A stretch of 5,164 nucleotides of DNA from CALKYB01 sp964510575 (lineage in GTDB: Bacteria > Bdellovibrionota_C > UBA2361 > SZUA-149 > CALKYB01). Numbering within the stretch: the stretch's first letter is position 1; each line of letters starts with the position of its first letter. The stretch spans positions 1 to 5,164 of the forward strand of contig CAZECN010000068.1 of NCBI GenBank assembly GCA_964510575.1. The letters run 5' to 3'. Of this stretch, positions 1-5,164 are shown piece by piece. The translations under genes were made by a program, and so were the position numbers. Under the pieces are notes generated by a model. That model was given only the letters and a program-made list of their open reading frames with translations. It was not told the DNA's origin and did no database searches.

Positions 1-2
1 GA

Positions 3-89
3 AAGAAGCTTAGAAGATTCTACGAAGATTATTCTGATGAGCATAAGATATTTCTGAATACCACTAAACGAATTCAAAGAGCCGCCTGA
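3..89 (+). CDS. Possible 3' end of an unidentified plus-strand gene
   Basis: This reading frame is open from the window edge to a TGA stop at 87-89 and gives 28 residues ending in RIQRAA. The peptide is charged and hydrophilic (tail FYEDYSDEHKIFLNTTKR), as expected of a soluble protein's C-terminus. No family is recognisable from so little. Support comes from context: a strong plus-strand intrinsic terminator lies 162 bases downstream, which implies a plus-strand transcript ending here, and the other two plus frames are stopped within the first 60 bases. Against it, the stretch is only about 31% G+C, well below the coding sequence elsewhere in the window. The stop codon lies inside the GC-rich inverted repeat that follows, so that element may have supplied the present C-terminus. 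Partial; start not visible. Confidence 0.42.
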   Translation, partial: KKLRRFYEDYSDEHKIFLNTTKRIQRAA

Positions 90-218
90 GCATTCAGGTA
101 GCCCTTCTCATCGTTGCTCAGTAGGACTCATCGCTGCGGCGTGCAGCAGCACGCCTCACTCTTCGTCCGACCGGCGCCTCGATAAGAACAACCTGAATGC
201 TCAGGTGAAAAAGGGCTC
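79..218. repeat. GC-rich composite inverted repeat / long imperfect hairpin
   Basis: Bases 85-99 (CCTGAGCATTCAGGT) are the exact reverse complement of 191-205, separated by 91 bases. The outer bases 79-83 (GAGCC) can also pair with 214-218, leaving a 7-base bulge on the right. Further in, 105-113 pairs with 180-188 with one mismatch. At the centre, 138-144 pairs perfectly with 149-155 around an AGCA loop. Each outer arm is itself a near-palindrome (CCTGA, four bases, TCAGG), so two small hairpins are an alternative fold. By count the element is 82 G+C in 140 bases, against 24 in 78 to its left and 9 in 32 to its right. It lies between a putative stop codon and a terminator, so it would be transcribed as 3' UTR. 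It could be a REP/MITE-like repeat or a structured RNA; no transposase or known family signature was seen. Confidence 0.7.
107..137 (+). repeat. Short direct repeat inside the hairpin element
   Basis: CTCATCGTTGC at 107-117 recurs as CTCATCGCTGC at 127-137, with 10 of 11 bases matching and a period of 20. The first copy overlaps the 105-113 stem arm. The repeat may reflect how the element arose by duplication, or may be chance in a low-complexity stretch. Confidence 0.45.
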
Positions 219-250
219 GAAACAATTTTACTTCACAATACTCCATACTA

Positions 251-279
251 CCCTGGCCTACCTAGGCCGGGGTTTTTTT
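251..279 (+). terminator. Rho-independent terminator, plus strand
   Basis: A ten-pair stem runs from CCCTGGCCTA (251-260) to TAGGCCGGGG (263-272), with one T-G wobble and only CC between the arms, so the last A-T pairs probably open to make a larger loop. It is followed at once by seven T residues (273-279). The T tract is only on the plus strand, so the signal acts on rightward transcription from the gene at the left edge and keeps it from running antisense into the gltB-like gene. Confidence 0.9.
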
Positions 280-352
280 ATTTAAGAAATAGAGCTCTAA
301 AATTAGCAGGAAGAACAAAACATTTCACAAAAGAACCTCCTAATTTCCAACT

Positions 353-391
353 AAAAAACTGGTGGGGGTGCAGCAAGCTACAACCCCCACC
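353..391 (-). terminator. Rho-independent terminator of the gltB-like gene
   Basis: Read on the minus strand, GGTGGGGGT (391-383) pairs perfectly with ACCCCCACC (369-361) across a 13-base loop. After two bases comes a run of six T residues (358-353). The stem starts 56 bases after the TAA stop of the gltB-like gene. This ends the transcript without another gene downstream and faces the plus-strand terminator at 251-279, giving a convergent, insulated arrangement. Confidence 0.88.
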
Positions 392-397
392 TAAATT

Positions 398-420
398 GAG
401 TCAGGTTAAAAAACTGACTC
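398..420 (-). other. Second hairpin in the 3' UTR of the gltB-like gene
   Basis: GAGTCAG (398-404) pairs perfectly with CTGACTC (414-420) around a nine-base loop that contains the A/T tract. It lies 27 bases past the gltB stop codon and before the main terminator. The minus-strand T tract is in the loop rather than after the stem, so it does not look like an efficient terminator by itself. It may stabilise the 3' end of the message or act as a weak upstream pause site. Confidence 0.55.
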
Positions 421-447
421 CTCAACATCCGATAACCTTAAAATCAA

Positions 448-3400
448 TTAGCCAGCAAGTCGTTGCCTAGCTTCAAGATATTCAAGACCCTCGGAATTCA
501 TTTCGGCAGCAGTTTTAAACCTAACTGTATGCTCGATTAATGGAACCTCTACAGGTATACTTGAACCTGAAATTACAGCCAGATTACCTCGAGTGAATCC
601 GCCAAGCTGCTTCATGGAAGCATCTACCGCGTCAAGACCCAGTTTTCCAGCCATAGTTTGCGCTTCAGCCCAGAGTAAATCGTCCAGCTCCGTCACCTTC
701 GTATCTGCCGGGTTTCGGAATCGCGCCATTGGTTCCGGAACAACTATACAGTTTCCATCAGTTGGTCCGTTCATACCGCCACCTATATTTTGACCGACTT
801 CGCCAAAAACAAAAATGCGGCCTCGCTTTGCAAAGACACCGGTATTCTCTCCCGCTCCCAAAGCACCAATTTTGGCTCCTGAGTTAAGGATTCCCAGTCG
901 CGATCCAGTAGTACAGGGCAAAACAATGTTTCCACTGATTGCACCATGTCCTACAACCGCACCTGCAAGGCAAAGCTCGTGGCGTTTTTCTGGCGCAACA
1001 CTGCTCAGAAACTGAATACCATCGGCTCCATCATTACCTGAAAAAGCGTAATCTGGAATTACCCCATCTAATTCAATTCGAATTCCCTTTGGAGCCCAAT
1101 AAGCGAGGCTTTGTCCGGGCATTCCACGAATCTTGAAGGTAAGTCCAGGCTCAACAGGTGTCATTTCTCGTCGAACCAGTTCACCGAAAAATCGACAAAA
1201 AGCGGCTCTGTCAGCAGCTTCCAGCCGTTTTTCGTAAACTAGTGGCTCTGCGCGGTCCAGCTGACCTGATTCAAGTTGTGTCAGGATCTGAGCCAGCCAA
1301 CTGGTGAAGTCTCTTTCCTCACGGTGAGGCTTGAGAGCAATGACTTCGCTAATTGGAAGTTTACCAGCGAGCTTTTTCTCGGCTTCAGACTGTTCAAGAA
1401 GTGAATCCAAACCAGGATAAATCTCAAGAGCTTCGTCACTGAATTGAAGCAGATCCTTTCGTCCCCATACTTGATCAAGATCGCTGTAACCTATAGCTGC
1501 GAGCTCTTCGAGGATATTTACCTTCAGGCCATCCGAGTAAATAGTCGAATATTCCCATCGGCCATCAAAGGTATCTAGGAACTCGGTCGCTACACCAGTA
1601 GGGCATTTGCTGTCGCAGGTGCCATACATAACGCAACCTTGTGTGATCATGAAGCCCGAACCAATTCCGAAGGTTCGAAGACCAAGCATCGCGAGAATCA
1701 CGATTTCTTTGCCCGACAATCCTAAGCCACCATCAATTTGTAGAACGACTTTATCCAGTAGGCCCTGTTTCGCCAACTCAGATATTATCTCACAAAGCAC
1801 CACAAACTTTGGGTACCCTGAATGCCGTCTACTCGTTTCTGGAGCTGCTGCAGTTCCTCCCTCATAGCTCGACAAAGTAATATGTGTCGCGCCAGCCTTG
1901 GCAATTCCGCAAGCTACTGCGGGGGCACCTGGCTTGATGGGAATCTTAACTGAAATTGCAGCAAGCGGATTATATTCACTAAGGGTAAATATCAGCTGAC
2001 AAAGATCTTCAATCGAATAGATATCATTATGGGGAGGAGGAGATATCAACGGGTAGCCAGCATTTGCATGCCGAATATCCGCCACGACCTCATCTACCTT
2101 ACCTCCAGGGAGTTCTCCGCCTTGACCGGCTTTAGCTCCCTGCCCCATTTTGATCTCGAGAATCTCGGCAGTTGCAACGTAGACAGAATCCACTCCGAAA
2201 CGACCTGTTGAAATCTGACGCACCTTATTCCCCGACAATTTATCACGTCGGTTTTTAGGCAAGCCTCCTTCACCACAGTTCCCCATATCACCAGAAAGCT
2301 GTGCTCCCTGGGCAAGATTACTATGAGCATTTTCAGATAAGGCTCCTCGACTCATCGCACCTGTAAAGATACGTCCAAAAAGGACTTTCAAGGCCATCAG
2401 CGAAAAGACAACAGAACTGGCCTTCCGATCACTGACGATTCTCAAATAGCCAATCATATCGAAAGGCTTTCTGGAATGATGATACTCGCTTAGTTTCCTG
2501 AACTTGGCAGCCAGAGCTTTCAAGTCTTGAAACAAATCAGGCTCTTGATCACTGTCAAGCCCAACGATGTTGCGAATCATGTCAATAACCCTGCCATCAA
2601 ACCGGGTGCGTTCCTTTTCCGAACCACGGACAATTCCATAGTCTGGAAGTGTTCCAAACACTCGGAATCTATCACTCTCGGACAGAAACCCCTGGTAGGT
2701 TGCCTGAAGTTTTTCAAATCCGTCGCCACCAGCCTGATAATCTGAATCAAGCAGTCGAGCAACTTCAGGGTCTAAATCCAGAACATGATGGTGACGTCCT
2801 CCGCAATAGCCATCAACAGTAGGAATCCCTGTTTTAGCAATGGTCTTCTTCAAGCCCATTTCGAGGCCAGCTCGAATGCGAAGTATCATCTCCAATGCGC
2901 TAAGTTCTGTAAGATTTTCAGTTACACATAGTTGATACAGAAAGGACGGATAGACCGAATTAGCACCGTAAGAAATAGCAGCAGCAACTTCAGCACTACT
3001 ATGCACCTCGGGGCTTTCCAAAATCAGCCTGGTTTCTCGTAGGGCATTAGCTTTGGTTAACCCTTTTCTTACAGCAGCAACCGCTAGAAGATATGGAACA
3101 ACCACAAGTTTACGCGCACCCACAGGTATCAAACCAGTTGTCAGGCGGATAAACTTGACTCCATTTTCTGCCAGTTTAGATGCTTGAGACTGAATAGTCT
3201 CAAGAGTCTCCCGCAAAGACATATTCTTGGAATCATAGTTGAGACTGATCTGCCCCATGCTATTTCCTGCGAAACCTTGCAGTCTGCAGAATTCCCCCGG
3301 TGTAAGGATCGACGACATCTTCAAAGCCTTACGTCTTGGGCCAAAATCAAAAGGACTCAGGCTTCCACCATAAATAGTGGTAACCACAAACTTGAGTGCT

Positions 3401-4947
3401 TCACGAATCGGATCCAAAGGAGGGTTTGTGACTATCGCAAAGTCCTGGGGGGTATAGTCAGTAATAGGTCGCCCAGATTCCGAAAGAACCGGAGTTGGGG
3501 AACTATTACCCATCGCAGTGATCATTTCACCACCCGCATTCATCAGGTTCTCAACCTGAAGCCGAATGTTTCCATGATCAAGACCAGCTCTTACGGCCTC
3601 AGCTAATACATCTTCTGAAGATAGATCTAAAGTAAGATCACCGCAGTGGTCGATGATTTCAGCATCTTCCACATCAGAGGCAATTTCACTCCAGGGAGCA
3701 ACGTTCTTAAAATAGCTGGCCACTTCCAGGTCGAAGTAAATATTTCCTCCAGTAACAAAAATGGAATGACCTCCATCAGGACGTTTTTCCATTTCACCCA
3801 AAGGAATCTCTGGATACGCTGCTCGTTCAGAAGCTGCGTAAAGGATTCCGTCACTGACAGTTACCTGCAGAGGCCTCAGACCGTTAGGGTCCAGATGAGC
3901 TACCAGCTCCATACCTGACCCATCCATAGATGGCATCAGACCAAGCTTAGCAGCCGGTCCCTGGCCAGGAATGTGTCTTCCCGCTAGAGCCTGGTAGAAG
4001 TCTGTAGCAAATTTAGGATACTGAGCATTTTCGTATATTGGCGGCATAAACATCTGATATGCCAACCCAATTCCATGCCCAGATTCAAATCCAATCGCTC
4101 CAAGCGAGGTGTCCGCCTGACCAGAATCAGTAGATCCATCAAACAACAATGGAAGCATCTCATCCGGAAGGGTGGCCTCAAGAGCTCGCACATCAGCCTT
4201 GATCGTCTCGATGCTATTGAACTCACCATTATGACAAGAGTACCTGCCTGGCTGAGCCCGAAACCATGCTGGGTCGGTATTTGTAGCAAATCGACCGTGG
4301 AAAATGGCTGCTGATATTTTCAGATCATCGTCCTGAAGATCTTCAAAAAATACAGCCAGATATTCTGGTGACATTAACCCTTTGTATACCACCTGCCTTG
4401 AAGAGCAGGAGTTAAGATACACTTTTGGGCAGCCGCCCCGGTCAATCCCGAACTTCTGATCAAAAGTTCGGACCAGCTTTCGCTCAAGCCTGTATTCTTG
4501 CTTTGGCGTCAAAGCCTTACCCACCAACAACAACTGGTGAATATGGGGCATTGTTTCAAGTGCCATTAGCGCGAGAACATCTTTTTCCGTGGGGACTTCT
4601 CTGTCGACTAACTCAAGTCCTTCTGGAAGAACTTTTTTGCTAACTTCGATAACGTCTTTCAACTTCACTGATTTGTCGATGAAAAGCTGAGTAATGATCA
4701 CCTGCTGATCACTGGCAATCTCGTCGGCGTAACCAGCTTGAGCCGCTAGTTTATGGGCCCATTCCGGGTTATACGCAAAGTTGATCCCAACACCATCACT
4801 GGTGCCGTCGGGATTTTCACCAGTTCGGTGGCGGAGTTCCCATATAGCCTTGATAGCTACATTTAGTAGTGTCCGGGTAAAACGCCCAAGTGGATCGGAA
4901 ACACCTCCGATCGCACACTCCTGGGTATGCCCTAGAGTATATTGCAT
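448..4947 (-). CDS. gltB: Glutamate synthase large (alpha) subunit, divergent GltB family
   Basis: The predicted role is transfer of glutamine amide nitrogen to 2-oxoglutarate to form two glutamates in cytoplasmic ammonium assimilation. The 1499 residues match the usual GltB length (about 1480-1520). Residues 11-430 are the class II amidotransferase: nucleophile Cys11 after a 10-residue propeptide, HR at 40-41, FHGRFATNTDPAW at 216, HNGE at 239-242, GSTDS at 271-275 and LDPNGLRP at 352. Residues 505-755 are the central domain (NPPLDPIREAL; TGIPTVDGY). Residues 820-1200 are the FMN barrel: CGEGG at 891, GRFGV at 915, EIKMGQGAK at 931, ISPPPHNDIYSIEDL at 968, IDGG at 1071, then a three-cysteine Fe-S motif at 1105, 1111 and 1115 with spacing x5, x3. 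Residues 1265-1470 are the glycine-rich beta-helix domain. The ATG start is set by an AAGGA site 8 bases upstream and by the position of Cys11. No gltD is adjacent, so the electron donor is unknown. The frame is intact. Family assignment is firm; exact physiological role is inferred. Confidence 0.95.
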   Translation of the reverse strand: MQYTLGHTQECAIGGVSDPLGRFTRTLLNVAIKAIWELRHRTGENPDGTSDGVGINFAYNPEWAHKLAAQAGYADEIASDQQVIITQLFIDKSVKLKDVIEVSKKVLPEGLELVDREVPTEKDVLALMALETMPHIHQLLLVGKALTPKQEYRLERKLVRTFDQKFGIDRGGCPKVYLNSCSSRQVVYKGLMSPEYLAVFFEDLQDDDLKISAAIFHGRFATNTDPAWFRAQPGRYSCHNGEFNSIETIKADVRALEATLPDEMLPLLFDGSTDSGQADTSLGAIGFESGHGIGLAYQMFMPPIYENAQYPKFATDFYQALAGRHIPGQGPAAKLGLMPSMDGSGMELVAHLDPNGLRPLQVTVSDGILYAASERAAYPEIPLGEMEKRPDGGHSIFVTGGNIYFDLEVASYFKNVAPWSEIASDVEDAEIIDHCGDLTLDLSSEDVLAEAVRAGLDHGNIRLQVENLMNAGGEMITAMGNSSPTPVLSESGRPITDYTPQDFAIVTNPPLDPIREALKFVVTTIYGGSLSPFDFGPRRKALKMSSILTPGEFCRLQGFAGNSMGQISLNYDSKNMSLRETLETIQSQASKLAENGVKFIRLTTGLIPVGARKLVVVPYLLAVAAVRKGLTKANALRETRLILESPEVHSSAEVAAAISYGANSVYPSFLYQLCVTENLTELSALEMILRIRAGLEMGLKKTIAKTGIPTVDGYCGGRHHHVLDLDPEVARLLDSDYQAGGDGFEKLQATYQGFLSESDRFRVFGTLPDYGIVRGSEKERTRFDGRVIDMIRNIVGLDSDQEPDLFQDLKALAAKFRKLSEYHHSRKPFDMIGYLRIVSDRKASSVVFSLMALKVLFGRIFTGAMSRGALSENAHSNLAQGAQLSGDMGNCGEGGLPKNRRDKLSGNKVRQISTGRFGVDSVYVATAEILEIKMGQGAKAGQGGELPGGKVDEVVADIRHANAGYPLISPPPHNDIYSIEDLCQLIFTLSEYNPLAAISVKIPIKPGAPAVACGIAKAGATHITLSSYEGGTAAAPETSRRHSGYPKFVVLCEIISELAKQGLLDKVVLQIDGGLGLSGKEIVILAMLGLRTFGIGSGFMITQGCVMYGTCDSKCPTGVATEFLDTFDGRWEYSTIYSDGLKVNILEELAAIGYSDLDQVWGRKDLLQFSDEALEIYPGLDSLLEQSEAEKKLAGKLPISEVIALKPHREERDFTSWLAQILTQLESGQLDRAEPLVYEKRLEAADRAAFCRFFGELVRREMTPVEPGLTFKIRGMPGQSLAYWAPKGIRIELDGVIPDYAFSGNDGADGIQFLSSVAPEKRHELCLAGAVVGHGAISGNIVLPCTTGSRLGILNSGAKIGALGAGENTGVFAKRGRIFVFGEVGQNIGGGMNGPTDGNCIVVPEPMARFRNPADTKVTELDDLLWAEAQTMAGKLGLDAVDASMKQLGGFTRGNLAVISGSSIPVEVPLIEHTVRFKTAAEMNSEGLEYLEARQRLAG
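1603..1635 (-). other. Predicted 3Fe-4S cluster cysteine motif of GltB (shortened)
   Basis: This stretch encodes CVMYGTCDSKC, residues 1105-1115, inside the context GCVMYGTCDSKCPTGVAT. In the classical alpha subunit the three cluster ligands are spaced C-x5-C-x4-C and followed by PVGVAT. Here the last gap is x3, one residue shorter, while all three cysteines and the flanking G and P-x-GVAT are kept. I read the codons directly from the bases, and the frame stays open on both sides. Confidence 0.8.
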
Positions 4948-4955
4948 TAGAATTA

Positions 4956-4960
4956 TCCTT
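4956..4960 (-). promoter_or_regulatory. Ribosome binding site of the gltB-like gene
   Basis: On the minus strand this reads AAGGA and lies 8 bases upstream of the ATG at 4947-4945, a standard Shine-Dalgarno spacing. It supports the chosen start, which leaves a short 10-residue propeptide before the presumed catalytic Cys11. Confidence 0.8.
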
Positions 4961-4994
4961 GGTTTGGTTTATTTTTGGTTGAGGAGTTAGTTGG

Positions 4995-5022
4995 TTTATA
5001 AAACGTGTAACCCAACTACAAA
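4995..5022 (-). promoter_or_regulatory. Candidate promoter proximal to the gltB-like gene
   Basis: On the minus strand TATAAA (5000-4995) matches five of six positions of the sigma-70 -10 consensus. With a 16-base spacer the upstream hexamer is TTTGTA (5022-5017), a poor -35. A start near 4988 would give a leader of about 40 bases. The weak -35 suggests dependence on an activator, or that this is an AT-rich false match. Confidence 0.35.
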
Positions 5023-5082
5023 CAGACAGGGAGAAGTAGGGAGCAGGCAGAAAAGGCCTTTAGTGTCGGTTTGAAGTTGGGT
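5010..5082. repeat. Inverted repeat with long loop in the gltB upstream region
   Basis: ACCCAACTACAAAC at 5010-5023 and GTTTGAAGTTGGGT at 5069-5082 are reverse complements except at one central position, with 45 bases between them. The left arm overlaps the -35 region of the proximal candidate promoter, and the right arm overlaps the -35 hexamer of the distal candidate. It could be a pair of half-sites bound by a regulator, a DNA-looping operator, or a leader hairpin if transcription starts farther upstream. The intervening minus-strand sequence is pyrimidine-rich. Confidence 0.55.
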
Positions 5083-5085
5083 CAA
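5057..5085 (-). promoter_or_regulatory. Candidate distal promoter of the gltB-like gene
   Basis: On the minus strand TTGACC (5085-5080) matches five of six bases of the -35 consensus. A 17-base spacer leads to TAAAGG (5062-5057), which matches only three of six -10 positions. A start near 5050 would give a leader of roughly 100 bases. The two candidate promoters cannot be ranked from sequence alone. Confidence 0.3.
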
Positions 5086-5164
5086 AACATTTGTTCTTCC
5101 TGCCTCTCTAGAAAAATAGAAAAGCAGTTGAACTGACTACCCAAGGAAATAAAATATAGATCAT

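Larger units (their letters stand above)
4978..5103. repeat. Right flank of the gltB-like gene sharing inverted blocks with the left flank
   Basis: Two blocks here match the left flank in inverted orientation. Bases 5090-5103 are the exact reverse complement of GCAGGAAGAACAAA at 306-319. Bases 4978-4991 match the reverse complement of ACTGACTCCTCAAC at 413-426 at 13 of 14 positions. The order is nested (outer with outer, inner with inner), and the spacing within each flank is similar: 93 bases on the left, 98 on the right. The sequence between the blocks aligns only poorly. The matches are as seen; common origin is an inference. Confidence 0.45.

Noticed and set aside
79..218. Possible integron attC site, SRP (4.5S) RNA or tRNA in the GC-rich hairpin element.
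   Set aside because: No GTTRRRY/RYYYAAC core sites, no SRP RNA loop motif of the GGAAGCAGCC type, and no T-arm or cloverleaf pattern were found.
290..299. Perfect 10-base palindrome TAGAGCTCTA between the two terminators.
   Set aside because: Short, isolated and AT-rich in its surroundings; no second copy or adjacent promoter gives it meaning.
3184..3606. 140-codon plus-strand open frame antisense to the gltB-like gene, with several smaller open frames on both strands of the same region.
   Set aside because: They lie wholly within a well-supported conserved CDS on another frame, have no recognisable domains, and no ribosome binding site or promoter was seen.
5052..5061. Palindrome AAAGGCCTTT in the gltB upstream region.
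   Set aside because: A 10-base palindrome is expected occasionally by chance; it overlaps a weak -10 candidate but has no further support as an operator.
5108..5164. Minus-strand ATG at the window edge opening an 18-residue hydrophobic peptide (MIYILFPWVVSSTAFLFF) ending in TAG; a second minus frame is open from the edge to a stop at 5082-5084.
   Set aside because: Both are very short and in AT-rich sequence. No ribosome binding site can be judged at the edge, and neither resembles a known protein tail. One could be the end of an upstream gene, but the sequence does not support choosing.
4948..5164. Sigma-54 promoter upstream of the gltB-like gene, which would suit a nitrogen-assimilation gene.
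   Set aside because: No GG-N10-GC pair within a TGGCAC-N5-TTGC context was found on the minus strand in this stretch.

Overview
The window is dominated by one very long gene on the minus strand (448-4947) encoding a complete 1499-residue homologue of the large (alpha) subunit of glutamate synthase, GltB. It carries the N-terminal glutamine amidotransferase domain, the central domain, the FMN / 3Fe-4S synthase barrel and the C-terminal beta-helix (GXGXG) domain in the usual order. All the main catalytic motifs are visible, but the protein is divergent. The iron-sulphur cysteine motif is one residue shorter than the classical one, the loop after the GEGG motif is short, and the C-terminal region differs from classical GltB. 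No small subunit (gltD) is present in the window.

Layout, left to right. Bases 3-89 may be the 3' end of an unidentified plus-strand gene. Bases 79-218 form a GC-rich composite inverted repeat (about 59% G+C against about 30% on either side). Bases 251-279 are a strong plus-strand intrinsic terminator. Bases 280-352 are AT-rich spacer. Bases 353-391 are a strong intrinsic terminator for the minus-strand gltB-like gene, with a second hairpin (398-420) between it and the stop codon. The two transcription units are therefore tail to tail with back-to-back terminators. The gltB-like gene follows, and then 217 bases of its upstream region (4948-5164) with a ribosome binding site, two candidate promoters and a long-loop inverted repeat. 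The gene looks monocistronic at its 3' end, and nothing in the window shows that it is cotranscribed with anything upstream.

Functionally, the protein should hydrolyse glutamine in the N-terminal domain, pass ammonia through the protein to 2-oxoglutarate at the FMN site and form glutamate. Electrons would come from a partner encoded elsewhere, either a GltD-type NAD(P)H subunit or ferredoxin. The sequence does not decide which.

The organism is a bacterium of moderate G+C (mid-40s per cent in the sampled coding sequence) with standard Shine-Dalgarno and intrinsic-terminator signals. I cannot place it further. No RNA gene, CRISPR array or transposase was found, and I see no convincing new multi-gene system. 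The items most worth a second look are the GC-rich hairpin element, the altered Fe-S motif and the inverted similarity between the two flanks of the gene.
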